From NCBI RefSeq assembly GCF_949292005.1, contig NZ_CASEXV010000060.1, positions 19,985-83,984 on the forward strand: a DNA stretch of 64,000 bases, in the 5' to 3' direction. This DNA comes from an uncultured Bifidobacterium sp. Lineage in GTDB: Bacteria; Actinomycetota; Actinomycetes; Actinomycetales; Bifidobacteriaceae. This document shows positions 37,547 to 47,233 of the stretch, piece by piece. Below the pieces are notes generated by a model. The model was given only the letters and a program-made list of their open reading frames with translations, did no database searches and was not told the DNA's origin. Each line of letters begins with the position of its first letter. Position 1 is the stretch's first letter. Position numbers and translations under genes: made by a program.

Positions 37547-37624
37547 GCATCACCTCTTATCCCATCTTGGGTGGGTGACGCATGCTTTTGGCTGGATGCG
37601 GATCGCGTCACCTCTCATAGAATC
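37547..37624. promoter_or_regulatory. candidate MocR operator boxes
   Basis: On the minus strand two boxes follow the pattern ATRAGAGGTGAYGC: at 37566-37547 (GATGGGATAAGAGGTGATGC) and at 37624-37605 (GATTCTATGAGAGGTGACGC), 58 bases apart. The core GGTGACGC also occurs once in reverse orientation at 37574-37581. Repeats of this kind between divergent genes are typical binding sites of MocR proteins. Confidence 0.5.
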
Positions 37625-37718
37625 TTCTCTCAGAGAGTACAGCAGATGTCACGCAGTCGGCTTTTTCCGCGGTTCCCCTCAATAGAGTGCACGCGTCGGA
37701 GGGCGAAATTTGGCTGGT

Positions 37719-37748
37719 TTGACTTTGATGGATGGCTGGTCATACGGA
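37719..37748 (+). promoter_or_regulatory. promoter of the LysE-type exporter gene
   Basis: TTGACT (37719-37724) is followed after 17-18 bases by ATACGG/TACGGA (37742-37748). The start codon is about 25 bases further on, with AAGGAAC in between. Confidence 0.45.
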
Positions 37749-37773
37749 CAAGGAACAGGCATAAGGAACAGAT

Positions 37774-38541
37774 ATGGACCCGATCATCATTCTTCCGCTC
37801 GCCCAAGGGCTGGGCATGGGTCTGGCGTATGTTGCGCCAATCGGTGTGGAGAACATGTATCTCGCCAATTCCGCTCTTCGGCAGTCGCGTCGCAGAGCCG
37901 TTGTGGCGATGGTCATCGTTCTGCTTTTCGACCTGTCGCTTTCCGCGTCGGCCTTCTGGGGAATGGGCGTGATTCTCGAACGGCACAATGGATTGGATGC
38001 GGCCGTCAGACTTCTCGGAGGCCTTCTGGTGATCGGCATGGGCGCGGCGCTGGCATTCAGCAGCCTCCGCTCGTCACGGGACACTGTCTCCCGTCGTCAT
38101 GTGCATGACGAAGCCCGCACCTCAAGGGGTGCCGCAACCACGGCACAACCCCGACCGCGGTTACTTGGATCCGCCGGCCGGTCATGGTCGATGCTCTCAT
38201 CCGCATGGGCGATACGCCATCCCCGCGTCTCATGGATGGCGTCCACCATCGCGACGGCATTCGCCATCACCTGGTGCAATCCGCAGGCCATCATCGATGG
38301 AACCCTCATGCTCGGCGCCTTCCGCTCGACGTTGTCCGCATCGCAGGCCCCGGTTTTCCTTCTGGGCATCATGCTGGCGTCATGCCTGTGGTTCAGCCTT
38401 CTGACCCTATCCATGATGCTTGTGGGCGACCATATCAACGGCACCGTCACCACCATCCTCAACACCGCATGCGCCGTGGTAATGATGGCCTATGGTCTTC
38501 ATCTGATCGTCCAATTCCTTCAGATGATGACCCTCAGATGA
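37774..38541 (+). CDS. LysE/ArgO family amino acid exporter
   Basis: The protein has 255 residues and about six membrane helices. The start GLGMGLAYVAPIGVENMYL matches the LysE signature GxxxAxxPGPxxxx in its ArgO-like form. A polar loop of about 50 residues in the middle (Ser/Arg-rich) is longer than usual. FAITWCNPQAIIDG is the second conserved helix with its Asn-Pro. LysE proteins export basic amino acids. The divergent MocR gene suggests induction by an amino acid. AAGGAAC precedes the ATG. Confidence 0.88.
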   Translation: MDPIIILPLAQGLGMGLAYVAPIGVENMYLANSALRQSRRRAVVAMVIVLLFDLSLSASAFWGMGVILERHNGLDAAVRLLGGLLVIGMGAALAFSSLRSSRDTVSRRHVHDEARTSRGAATTAQPRPRLLGSAGRSWSMLSSAWAIRHPRVSWMASTIATAFAITWCNPQAIIDGTLMLGAFRSTLSASQAPVFLLGIMLASCLWFSLLTLSMMLVGDHINGTVTTILNTACAVVMMAYGLHLIVQFLQMMTLR

Positions 38542-38561
38542 TGCCGCTGCGAGTGGTCCTG

Positions 38562-38588
38562 CGCTCATACTGAGTCTCACTATGAGCG
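38562..38588. terminator. hairpin between exporter and proC
   Basis: CGCTCATA and TATGAGCG pair around an 11-base loop, followed on the plus strand by an A/T-rich stretch. It lies between convergent genes. Confidence 0.5.
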
Positions 38589-38642
38589 AATCTGCATTAT
38601 AAAAAGTAAGTGGTCAGGCACCCACCCATCCCCGGGAACACC

Positions 38643-39437
38643 TCAGCCGTGGATGGCTTCGACGGCCGCTATCACCGCGCCGCGGAATCCCGCCTTTTCC
38701 AACGCCGACACGCCACGGATGGTCGTCCCTCCGGGAGAGCATACGGCATCCTTCATGGCGCCGGGGTGCTGCCCCGTGGCGATCTGCAAGGCTCCCGTTC
38801 CTTCCATCATCTTCGAGGCCAGACGGTAGGAGGTCGCCCGGGACAGGCCGAACTCGACGCCTCCATCGGCCAACGCCTCCAGGAACATCTCGGCGAACGC
38901 CGGAGCACAGCCACCAAGAATCGTCGCGACCCCCAGATGGTCCGAGTCCACGCGCTCAATCAATGCCACGGGAGAGAACAGCCGCTCGAAAAGTTCGGAT
39001 TGCTCAGCGCTCAGCGTGTTCGCGGTCTCGGCGATAAGCACACCCTGCCCGACCGCTATCGGAGTGTTGGGAATGGCGCATTGCACATGTGCCCGGGGCT
39101 CCAGAACCCCGCGGTAGCTCTCCAGACTCCATCCACCGACTATGGACACGACCATGCGCCGTGGATCCGACAGCTCCCCCGTCGCCCCATCCAGCGCCTC
39201 ACGAACCATCCCCGGCTTGACGGCAACGACCACAACATCGGCGGCCGCCACCACCTCCTCGGCGCTTTTCATAGCCCTTGCGCCGATTCGAGCGGTCGAT
39301 TCACGCAACTTGTCAAGATGCGCGGCGCACGCGACTATTCGGCCCCCATCCACGACACCCTGATCGACGAGCCCCTGGGCCACCGCCTGGGCCATGTTCC
39401 CGTATCCGATGAAACCAATGGTGATGTCCTCTGCCAT
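38643..39437 (-). CDS. proC: pyrroline-5-carboxylate reductase
   Basis: The protein has 264 residues from ATG 39437. It has the NADP-binding start IGFIGYGNMAQAVAQ, AIPNTPIAVGQG, and the conserved C-terminal block DAVCSPGGTTIRGVSALEKAG. It catalyses the last step of proline synthesis. GAGGAAAGG lies about 10 bases before the start. It is followed upstream on the same strand by a proline-peptidase-like gene, a fitting but possibly chance neighbour. Confidence 0.96.
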   Translation of the reverse strand: MAEDITIGFIGYGNMAQAVAQGLVDQGVVDGGRIVACAAHLDKLRESTARIGARAMKSAEEVVAAADVVVVAVKPGMVREALDGATGELSDPRRMVVSIVGGWSLESYRGVLEPRAHVQCAIPNTPIAVGQGVLIAETANTLSAEQSELFERLFSPVALIERVDSDHLGVATILGGCAPAFAEMFLEALADGGVEFGLSRATSYRLASKMMEGTGALQIATGQHPGAMKDAVCSPGGTTIRGVSALEKAGFRGAVIAAVEAIHG

Positions 39438-39517
39438 GGAATCCGACCTTTCCTCGACGATATGCGCTGTCCGCACGGCCTTTCCCATCGTAGACCAGCC
39501 GTGGGCCATCCATCGGC

Positions 39518-40858
39518 CTATACGATCGCCGCCAGATCCCCCCGATTCAACGCCTCGCCATACAAGTGGGAGAACACGCTCGTCCCATGCACACCGTCAT
39601 GTTCGAACTCGTTCGTCGCCCAGTAATGCGAGCGCCCCACGCGCGACAGGGTGTCGAGCTGCAGATCGCTCGGCACATACATGTCATCCACGTACACGGC
39701 CGCCTGCAGTGGTACCTCGTTGGCCCGAAGCCGGTCGACGTCGTACAGCCTTCCAAAGGACGTGTCTTCCATCAGCTTGTCCACCGCAGCGGCGAACGGG
39801 CGAAGAGCAGACTCCTGCTCGAACATCCACGGGAACACGGCCTCGCCCGTGAACATCAAGGGACGGTTGTCCGCCGAGAAGACAGGCATGGACGCGCGCA
39901 CCCGGTGGGCCGCCCACCGCAGGGGATGATCCAACTCCCCATCCGCATAGATGAACTCCTGAAGCGGCCAGTATAACGGACGCGACGACGTGGCCCGCAT
40001 CACACCGTCAAGGAACTCATCGGACAGATCGCCATCGGGCCTCGGCTCACCGGAACCGTCGACGAACGCCTCGTCCATCAGCCAGTGCAACCGTTCGAAG
40101 CTTGGTTTCATCCCAAAGTCCGATCCCAACGTCTGCAATCGCTCCACCGTGAGTCCATCCCCGTTGGGAAGAAGCACACCACCGTCCGACAGACGGTCCG
40201 CGACCGCGGCGACACGGTCGACGTCCTGCGGATAGCGTTCGTAATACTGATTCGTCTTCGCCACCATCCGCGGGAACGTATGACGATACAGGTCCTCGGC
40301 ATCGGATGGGACGTGAGGAATCCCCCCGGTGGTGAAGCATGCGGCCAGCCCCTCCGGGAAGAGGGACAGATAGCTCAGCGTGAGGAACCCTCCATAGCTC
40401 TGGCCCAACGAGACCCATTGGCGTCCATCGAACTCGGTCAGACGCAGATGCTCCACATCGCGAACGATGGAATCGGCCAGAAACCTCTTCAGATACGCAG
40501 CCTGTCTGTTAGCACCCTCGACGCGCGCCATGACGTGAGAATCGATACGGCTCGACCTCCCCGTTCCCCGCTGGTCAGGAAGAACGACGCGGAAATGCCG
40601 GATGGCCTGGCCGATCCATCCGTCACTGGACGGGGATGTCGGACGCGAGCACGAGCCCCCCGGTCCACCCTGAAGAAACACCAGCAGCGGCAGATCATCG
40701 TGGATGCGGTCGGGAGCGCACAACACACGATAGAACAGGCTGATGGACGGTCTGGAAAAGCCCTCGCCCGGAACGTTCCCCCGCCAATCCAGAGGAACCT
40801 CGATCGCATGGTCCTCGACATCCAAACCTGGAACACAGTAATGCGCAATACGGGTCAT
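39518..40858 (-). CDS. S33-family peptidase (proline iminopeptidase-like)
   Basis: The protein has 446 residues. The alpha/beta hydrolase core has the oxyanion glycines LVFLQGGPGGS near residue 60, LPDQRGTGRS, and the nucleophile in SLGQSYGGFLTLSYL near 135. A His lies in EFEHDGVHG near the C-terminus. This matches proline iminopeptidase/prolyl aminopeptidase relatives of the longer actinobacterial type, which free N-terminal proline or similar residues from peptides. There is no signal peptide. ATG 40858 follows AAGGAG by 9 bases. Confidence 0.88.
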   Translation of the reverse strand: MTRIAHYCVPGLDVEDHAIEVPLDWRGNVPGEGFSRPSISLFYRVLCAPDRIHDDLPLLVFLQGGPGGSCSRPTSPSSDGWIGQAIRHFRVVLPDQRGTGRSSRIDSHVMARVEGANRQAAYLKRFLADSIVRDVEHLRLTEFDGRQWVSLGQSYGGFLTLSYLSLFPEGLAACFTTGGIPHVPSDAEDLYRHTFPRMVAKTNQYYERYPQDVDRVAAVADRLSDGGVLLPNGDGLTVERLQTLGSDFGMKPSFERLHWLMDEAFVDGSGEPRPDGDLSDEFLDGVMRATSSRPLYWPLQEFIYADGELDHPLRWAAHRVRASMPVFSADNRPLMFTGEAVFPWMFEQESALRPFAAAVDKLMEDTSFGRLYDVDRLRANEVPLQAAVYVDDMYVPSDLQLDTLSRVGRSHYWATNEFEHDGVHGTSVFSHLYGEALNRGDLAAIV

Positions 40859-41021
40859 ATACGGACACTCCTTCAATCACACACCTCAACGCACGCGGAC
40901 ACGCAAGAACGCACCGGACAGGTCGCGGACAAGCTTCCCGCATCCCCCATGACACAGTTCAGTCGCGACATACGGACATGGCACGCGGCAGTCCGTTGAC
41001 GTCTGGCGCTAGCCTAGGCTC

Positions 41022-43517
41022 ATGGGAAAACCAGGACGCCTCACGCGATGGCTGCGGTCTCGCACCATGCTCGTCGACGGCGGAATGGCCGTGGCGGTTC
41101 TGCTGCTGTCCCTCGGCATGGGCGCGCAGAGCGACGGCCTTGTCTTCGCCTACTCCTCGACATGGATGGTCATCTGGAACGTGGCGGCCATTGTCCCCGT
41201 GGCTTGGCGCCGCAGGAACCCCGACCGCGCGGCGACCGCATACGTGCTCATCATCCTGCTGCAGCTTGTCTTTGGACCGACGCTGGTTCTCACGGATGCT
41301 CTGGCGTTGGTGATGGTGTACTCGGTGATCGTCTATGGGAATCCGACGCACACGCGGCGTTTCGTCATCACCGCCTTCGTGATGGGAATTCTCACCGCCC
41401 TGGTTATCGCATGGACGAATGCGGCCGGCCCCGCCTGGGCCGTGACCACCAACGCCGACTACGCGGCCACCCAGCAGTGTCCCACGGCATGGAAAGGGTC
41501 CTTGGATTCAGGCTGCGCCAACGTCTTCGCACTGGATTTTCTCTGGGGCTGCATCATCATCGAGGCCTGCGTGGTGTCGGCGGTGATCATCGCCTACTGG
41601 CAACGGGCCAGAATGCAGATCGCCCGCATGCTTTCCGAGCGCAATGACGCTCTCGCCGCGGGTGAGGAGGAGGGCCGCCGGAACGCCGCCAGCGCGGAAC
41701 GTGCCCGCATAGCCCGAGACATGCACGACGTGGTCGCCCACACACTGTCCATCATCATCGTCCAGGCCGACGGAGGACGGTACGCCGGAACGCACGACCC
41801 CGTCGTGGCACGTGAATCCATGGAGAACATCCGGCGCGAGTCCCGACGTGCCCTGCACGACATGTCCATTCTCTTGGGAGTCTTCGGCGGTTCGCGCGAC
41901 TGCGACTACACGCATGTGGCAGACGTGATCGAACAGGCCCGACGAGCGGACTCGTCGAACGTGACGATAGGGCGCATCGTCGAGGGCACTCCCGCCGTGG
42001 ACAGGCTTTCCCCCGCGGCAAGCACCGCGATGTACCGCGTGCTTCAGGAGTCTCTCACCAACGTCCGCAAATACGCCGGTCCGGGCGTGCGCGTGACGAT
42101 CAGGGAGATCTGGGACGACGCCGGCCTGCGCGTCGACGTTATCGACGACGGCCGTGGCACGCGATCCTCACAGGACGGGCACAAACCCGGATACGGCCTG
42201 TTGGGCATGCGCGAGCGCATAGAGTTGGTGAACGGGACGGTCGACGCAGGCCCTCGCGCCACGGGCGGATTCGAGGTGAACGCCTTCGTTCCCTATTCGA
42301 TTCCCCTCGCGGAGATACGGTCCACCTCCACCGACGACATCGCACCCAACAATCATCAGGAGTTCGGCGCCACACGGGTGCTTTTCCCGATCCTCCACCC
42401 TCGTGCGGCGGTAGACACCGTGCTGCGCGCCATCGGATCGGCCAAATGCTCCTTTGGGGCACACCGCTTGCCAACCATGGACGATGGTTCCCCCATCCCT
42501 CCGGAGGAACGCCCGAACACTGTTGAAAGACTGTCCCAATGGACCCAGCGCCACTACTGGCTGGTGGACATCGTCGTGTGCTGTCTGGGCATCACGCTGT
42601 TCAGCTTCTTCTCGCCCTCCGGATACACGCTGATGGGATCGGGATACTCCGCCGAAAACGGCCTGATCAGCGGAAACACTGTGGACAGGCTGATGATGGT
42701 CGCGATCCTCCTTCCCTTCTGCATCCGTCGCCGATTTCCGGAGACAAGCGCCGCGCTGGTCGCCGCCATCTGCTCCATCCAGTTGATCGCCTGTCCCGAT
42801 ATCCTGGTCTTCCACGCCCTCGCTCTGGTGTCTCTGTATTCGGCGAACCTCTATGGGCGCGACGGCGTCTGGCGATGGACATCACTGGCATCCGCCGTGA
42901 ACGCCGCCCTCTTCGCGATAAAGGTGACGGCGGCGTCCTCGGGTTTCGCGACGATTCTCGATCTTCTGATTCTCAACCGCGACTCCCTGTCCGCCTTAGA
43001 AAGCGTCACGAACATAATCGCCAACCTCATCATGTCGTTCATCACGGTGATGATGGTTTGTCTCGCGACCATCGCTCTCGCCCAATGGTCCCATTCCAGC
43101 GGCACGAACGCATTGGTCCTCCGCACGCGTCAGGAGGCGCTGGAAGCCGAACAGCACGAACAGAAGATATTGGCCGCCAACATCGAACGCGAGCGCATCG
43201 GATCGTCCATCCGGTCGCAGATCCGAGACGCTCTGACAGGGGTGTCGGATCAGGCGGATCAGGGAATAGCCATGCTGGACGAGGCCCGGCTGTCGGGCAG
43301 GGAGCCCGATCCGGAAATCGTCGCCCGATCCTTCGCCGCGATCGGAGGGAAAGGCCGTGCGGCGCTCACGCAGATGCGCCAGCTTCTGGGGGTGCTGCGG
43401 GACACGAACGTCACAGCGACGCGCGAATCCACTGAAAAGGCCGGGTCGAGCCCCGATGACGGGTTGAGGCTCTCTCCCGTGGCTCCGCTTGACGACCAGC
43501 TCAGATACGGGTCATGA
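41022..43517 (+). CDS. double-module sensor histidine kinase with degenerate second kinase module
   Basis: The protein has 831 residues and looks like two NarX/DesK-type kinases in tandem. The first module has membrane helices (about 18-35, 45-62, 74-105, 115-131 and 170-192), HisKA_3 box ERARIARDMHDVVAH with His 235, and an ATPase with N-box ESLTNVRKYAG near 343 and GYGLLGMRERI near 390. The second module repeats the membrane part (about 512-690) and the dimerisation helix. There IERERIGSSIRSQIRD carries Arg 731 in place of His, and no ATPase domain follows. The first module is therefore the active kinase; the second may only sense or dimerise. A NarL-type regulator follows 176 bases later. 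Confidence 0.88.
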   Translation: MGKPGRLTRWLRSRTMLVDGGMAVAVLLLSLGMGAQSDGLVFAYSSTWMVIWNVAAIVPVAWRRRNPDRAATAYVLIILLQLVFGPTLVLTDALALVMVYSVIVYGNPTHTRRFVITAFVMGILTALVIAWTNAAGPAWAVTTNADYAATQQCPTAWKGSLDSGCANVFALDFLWGCIIIEACVVSAVIIAYWQRARMQIARMLSERNDALAAGEEEGRRNAASAERARIARDMHDVVAHTLSIIIVQADGGRYAGTHDPVVARESMENIRRESRRALHDMSILLGVFGGSRDCDYTHVADVIEQARRADSSNVTIGRIVEGTPAVDRLSPAASTAMYRVLQESLTNVRKYAGPGVRVTIREIWDDAGLRVDVIDDGRGTRSSQDGHKPGYGLLGMRERIELVNGTVDAGPRATGGFEVNAFVPYSIPLAEIRSTSTDDIAPNNHQEFGATRVLFPILHPRAAVDTVLRAIGSAKCSFGAHRLPTMDDGSPIPPEERPNTVERLSQWTQRHYWLVDIVVCCLGITLFSFFSPSGYTLMGSGYSAENGLISGNTVDRLMMVAILLPFCIRRRFPETSAALVAAICSIQLIACPDILVFHALALVSLYSANLYGRDGVWRWTSLASAVNAALFAIKVTAASSGFATILDLLILNRDSLSALESVTNIIANLIMSFITVMMVCLATIALAQWSHSSGTNALVLRTRQEALEAEQHEQKILAANIERERIGSSIRSQIRDALTGVSDQADQGIAMLDEARLSGREPDPEIVARSFAAIGGKGRAALTQMRQLLGVLRDTNVTATRESTEKAGSSPDDGLRLSPVAPLDDQLRYGS

Positions 43518-43587
43518 CCCCGCTGCGCAGCCGCGTGTCCGGAATCTCTTTGGCATCCGAGCCATACGGCCTCTCAACCATATGCGC

Positions 43588-43675
43588 TCCCGCTGCGGCA
43601 CAACCCCTGGCCACCGTGCGACCTCCCGCCACGAAGCCTCACTCGCGGTGCGACTCCCACTGCGGTGCAACCCCT
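43588..43675. repeat. imperfect 21-bp direct repeats before the response regulator
   Basis: TCCCGCTGCGGCACAACCCCT (43588-43608; 21 bases, read as two halves TCCCGCTGCGG and CACAACCCCT) recurs with three changes at 43655-43675. The copies are 67 bases apart between the kinase stop and the regulator start. They could be operator sites or another duplication remnant. Confidence 0.4.
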
Positions 43676-43692
43676 CCACTACAGTGGTACGC

Positions 43693-44439
43693 ATGAGCGA
43701 GGAACGTATCCGCGTGGTCATCGCGGACGATCAGGAACTTGTCCGCGCCGGCTTCACCATGGTCATCAACTCCCAACCGGATATGACGGTGGTGGGTCAG
43801 GCTCGTGACGGGGCCGAGGCTGTGAGACTGTGCCAACGGCTGCGTCCCGATGTGGTCCTTATGGACGTGCGGATGCCCGGAATGGACGGGATCGAAGCCA
43901 CCCGGCTGATTACCTCCGGCGAGGACGAGGATTCCGGCGATCCACGGCCCACATCCCCCACGTGCACCCGCGTTATCATCCTGACCACTTTCGACCTTGA
44001 CGAGTACGTCATGTCGGCCATCAACTCCGGCGCATCCGGATTCCTGCTCAAGGACACCGAACCAGAGATGCTGCTCACGTCCATCCGCACGGTGGACCAC
44101 GGGAACGCCATCATCGCGCCAAGCGCCACAAAGCGTCTCATCGAGAAGATGGTTAAGGACGGATACTCGCCGCGCGCCTCGGCGTCATCCGCCAGGCCCG
44201 GAGCCGTCCCCCCGAACACCGGCTACACGGATCCCGAGCTTGACGACCTCACTGAACGGGAGCGCGAGGTGCTGATAGAGATAGCCCACGGTCTCTCGAA
44301 TCAGGAGATCGCCGACAAGCTTTTCATCAGTCTTCCCACGGTCAAAACGCATGTCGCGCATATCCTCGCCAAGATCCACGCGCGCGACCGTGTTCAGGCA
44401 GTGGTCTTCGCATACGACAATGCGCTGGTCACCCCCTAA
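43693..44439 (+). CDS. NarL/LuxR-family response regulator
   Basis: The protein has 248 residues. The receiver domain has acidic residues DD at 12-13, phospho-acceptor Asp 58 in VVLMDVRMPGMDG and Lys in GFLLKDTEPE. The LuxR-type helix-turn-helix is LTEREREVLIEIAHGLSNQE and then IADKLFISLPTVKTHV. An insert of about 12 polar residues (EDEDSGDPRPTSPT) sits before the fourth strand of the receiver. ATG 43693 starts the conserved region; the frame is open to 43489, which overlaps the kinase gene. It is the likely partner of the double-module kinase. Confidence 0.93.
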   Translation: MSEERIRVVIADDQELVRAGFTMVINSQPDMTVVGQARDGAEAVRLCQRLRPDVVLMDVRMPGMDGIEATRLITSGEDEDSGDPRPTSPTCTRVIILTTFDLDEYVMSAINSGASGFLLKDTEPEMLLTSIRTVDHGNAIIAPSATKRLIEKMVKDGYSPRASASSARPGAVPPNTGYTDPELDDLTEREREVLIEIAHGLSNQEIADKLFISLPTVKTHVAHILAKIHARDRVQAVVFAYDNALVTP

Positions 44440-44525
44440 CTGTTGACGCCATGAGTCGCCGATTCTGATTCTCCTGCGGTTCCCACCCTCGCAGTTCCGT
44501 AGTGACGCGATCCTTGGAGGCGCGA

Positions 44526-44585
44526 CAATCGGCGCCCGCGTCCACCAACCCCGGCAATCGAGGTTTCGGATGCGGGCGCCGATTG
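44526..44585. terminator. terminator between response regulator and ABC permease
   Basis: A perfect 14-bp stem, CAATCGGCGCCCGC against GCGGGCGCCGATTG, encloses a 32-base loop. It lies between convergent genes. Confidence 0.65.
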
Positions 44586-44616
44586 TTATCCGCCTGCGAA
44601 CAGAGCTTGACCCGGC

Positions 44617-47205
44617 CTATGCCTCGGCCAGAGCTCTCACGGGCGGCGTGGACACGGCTCTATGCGCGGGAATCACGCTGGCAAGCACCGCGGCCAGCGC
44701 GGCGACCAGCAGAACCGTTCCCGTCATTGCCCAATTGACCGACAGAACAGGCGTCGCCAGTGAGGCAAGGACGATGTACGTCCCCAGCCATCCGAACACC
44801 ATGCCGAGAAGGATTCCCGCGATACCGGAGACCAGGGCGATCACCAGGGCCTCCATTGCCAGGGAGCGTCTCAGCTGACCGCGCGTCATGCCGATGGCCC
44901 TCAACGTGGCCGACTCGCGGGTTCTTTCGATCACGGAAAGGCTCAGCGTGTTGGCGACTCCGATCAGAGCGATGATCACGGCCACCGCCAGCAGACCCAC
45001 CAGAATCGCCATCATCGAGTTGATCGTCGACTCCCACTGCTGCCGTTCCGCAACGGGACCCGTGACGCTCACTCCCGACTCCGATCCCAGGGCCTTCTGG
45101 ACGTTCTCCAGAGTGGCCGACAGGGAATCCTCGGATTTGTTGATCTTCATGAGAAGCAAGTTCCCGGTTTTCGTCAATGTCCCGTTGTCGAACAGAGACG
45201 AATCCACGAATACCACCGCAGGATAGCTCGATGACACCTGCCGGTAATCAACCTGCTGAGTGGCGAGTTTGATGGATGTGGACGACCCGTCGGCGGTCAC
45301 CGGCATGATCTTCGGGAAGGACAGCTCCTTGCCGGTGAATGTCGAATACCTCGGGACAAGAGACATTCCTTCGGAGATGGTGTTGCCCGTCAGATTCGTG
45401 CGCATCACCGTCGACAGGGTGCTGACATCTTTCACCCCGACCAGAAGTACCTGGAGCGACCCGTCCGATCCCGAATCCTTCATGGATGGGATGGTCGCCG
45501 AGGCGGTGGGAGCCAGAACGCTTGTCTTAACCCCACTAACCTTGTCAACCTTGGTCTTCGCGCTCTCGCTGATGTTGTTCCCCTCGGCTATGACATCCAC
45601 ACTGTATCCGGCGTCGAGTCGCTCGGCCATGGTGGCCTTCGCGCTCTGAGCTCCGGTGGCGATGCACGACACGAGGGTGACGCCGATGAGCAGCGCCGTT
45701 CCGGTGGCCGCCACACGACGGGGGTTGCGACGGATGTTCGCCGCGGCGATCGTGCCGGATGGTCCGAAGGCCGACGCGATCCACCCGCCCAACCGCATGG
45801 CGCGGGGCATCCATACGACGGCGAGGACCGCGACGCCGAGGAACACGAACGCGCACCCCGCAACCGCCGACAGCAGCGCCACGCTATACATGTTGTCGGC
45901 GAGCGCCGATCCTCCGTTAAGCGACCGCCATACACTCCAGAATCCCCAGAGAGCGAGGGCTAGTCCAACCACCAGAACAAGCATGCCGATGATCTTGCGA
46001 GCTCTGCCGGAACGACGTGTCTCCGTCAGTTCGATCGGCCGCAACGCCTCCAGGGGAGTCACCGACGTGGCAGAACGGGCGGATCCGATGGATGCGAGCA
46101 CGGTCATGATCACGCCGAAGAGCATCGGAACGATGACGGCGGATGCGGACAACACCAACCGCGCGGTCAGTCCCATGGATGTCAATGCCCCGGTTCCGCA
46201 CACGATGGCCATGATGCCGATCCCAGCTCCGGTTCCTATAAGCGAGGCGATGAATCCCAGCATGAAGGCCTCGATGAGAACCGAGCGGTACAGCTGTCCC
46301 TTGGTCGCGCCGATGGTCCGAAGAAGCGCCAGAGTGCGACGCCGCTGCGCGACAAGAACCTGGAAGGTGTTGGCTATCACAAGCGCGGCCACCACCATGG
46401 CCAGCACGCCGAAGCACATGAGGAACATCGTGACGACGTTCACGCCCGAGGAGCTCAACGAGTCCACGGCCTTGTCCGCGGCCGCCTGCCGTGTGGTGAC
46501 AGTTGTGTCCGAAGGCAGAACCTTCTTCATGGAGGCGACGGCAGAAGTGGCCTTCGATGAATCAACAGTCAGATAGACGCTGGAGGCGGATACGTCATCC
46601 ATTCCGGATACGCCTTCGATGGCGGCGAGAAGGTTATCCGACGCCACGGAGGCCCCCCCATAGTATGAGTAGGCACCGGCGGTGTCCTTGGTTATCCCCG
46701 TGACACGCGCCGATCCCGCCGAGTTGCCACCGCTATAGGCCGCCTCGACGGAGACGGTGGATCCGACGGAGACCTTCAGTTGACGCGCGACTGAATCGGG
46801 CACGGCGATCTCGTTGTCGCCCGTCGGTTGCCTTCCCGAGATGATGCTCACGGGAAGAAGCGATGACGATGTCGCCGACGACACCATCACGCCCGATACC
46901 CCACCCTCGTCGGACGCAAGACGAACCCATTCGGTGACGTCAGCACGGACCCCGGTCACGCCGTCGATGGCGGACAGCTCATCGAGTTTAAGCGACGATA
47001 CCGTGGTATCGTCCGATCCGCCCAGCGTCGCCACATAATCCGCGTTGCCGAACTGCGCGGTCATCTGCGTGCGCAGCGAGTCGTTCATGGTGTTTCCGAA
47101 AAGCAGCGTGCACGCTATGAACGCCGTTCCGATGACGATGGCGATGCCCGCGGGGATAAGCATCCGCGAACTGCGCGCCATAAGCTTGCGAGTTATTGAC
47201 CACAT
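44617..47205 (-). CDS. ABC transporter permease, MacB/FtsX type
   Basis: The protein has 862 residues from ATG 47205, with GGAAAGG upstream. An N-terminal helix is followed by a MacB-like periplasmic domain, three helices of a first FtsX domain (about 285-430), a central helix pair and a second periplasmic domain. A second FtsX domain completes the protein (about 740-850, with LIGVANTLSLSVIERTRESATLRAIG). Such two-domain permeases with one ATPase export peptides or lipids or act as mechanotransmitters. It follows its ATPase gene by 28 bases. The adjacent convergent two-component system is a plausible regulator. Confidence 0.92.
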   Translation of the reverse strand: MWSITRKLMARSSRMLIPAGIAIVIGTAFIACTLLFGNTMNDSLRTQMTAQFGNADYVATLGGSDDTTVSSLKLDELSAIDGVTGVRADVTEWVRLASDEGGVSGVMVSSATSSSLLPVSIISGRQPTGDNEIAVPDSVARQLKVSVGSTVSVEAAYSGGNSAGSARVTGITKDTAGAYSYYGGASVASDNLLAAIEGVSGMDDVSASSVYLTVDSSKATSAVASMKKVLPSDTTVTTRQAAADKAVDSLSSSGVNVVTMFLMCFGVLAMVVAALVIANTFQVLVAQRRRTLALLRTIGATKGQLYRSVLIEAFMLGFIASLIGTGAGIGIMAIVCGTGALTSMGLTARLVLSASAVIVPMLFGVIMTVLASIGSARSATSVTPLEALRPIELTETRRSGRARKIIGMLVLVVGLALALWGFWSVWRSLNGGSALADNMYSVALLSAVAGCAFVFLGVAVLAVVWMPRAMRLGGWIASAFGPSGTIAAANIRRNPRRVAATGTALLIGVTLVSCIATGAQSAKATMAERLDAGYSVDVIAEGNNISESAKTKVDKVSGVKTSVLAPTASATIPSMKDSGSDGSLQVLLVGVKDVSTLSTVMRTNLTGNTISEGMSLVPRYSTFTGKELSFPKIMPVTADGSSTSIKLATQQVDYRQVSSSYPAVVFVDSSLFDNGTLTKTGNLLLMKINKSEDSLSATLENVQKALGSESGVSVTGPVAERQQWESTINSMMAILVGLLAVAVIIALIGVANTLSLSVIERTRESATLRAIGMTRGQLRRSLAMEALVIALVSGIAGILLGMVFGWLGTYIVLASLATPVLSVNWAMTGTVLLVAALAAVLASVIPAHRAVSTPPVRALAEA

Positions 47206-47233
47206 GATGTGCCTTTCCGTTCCCCGATGTCCC

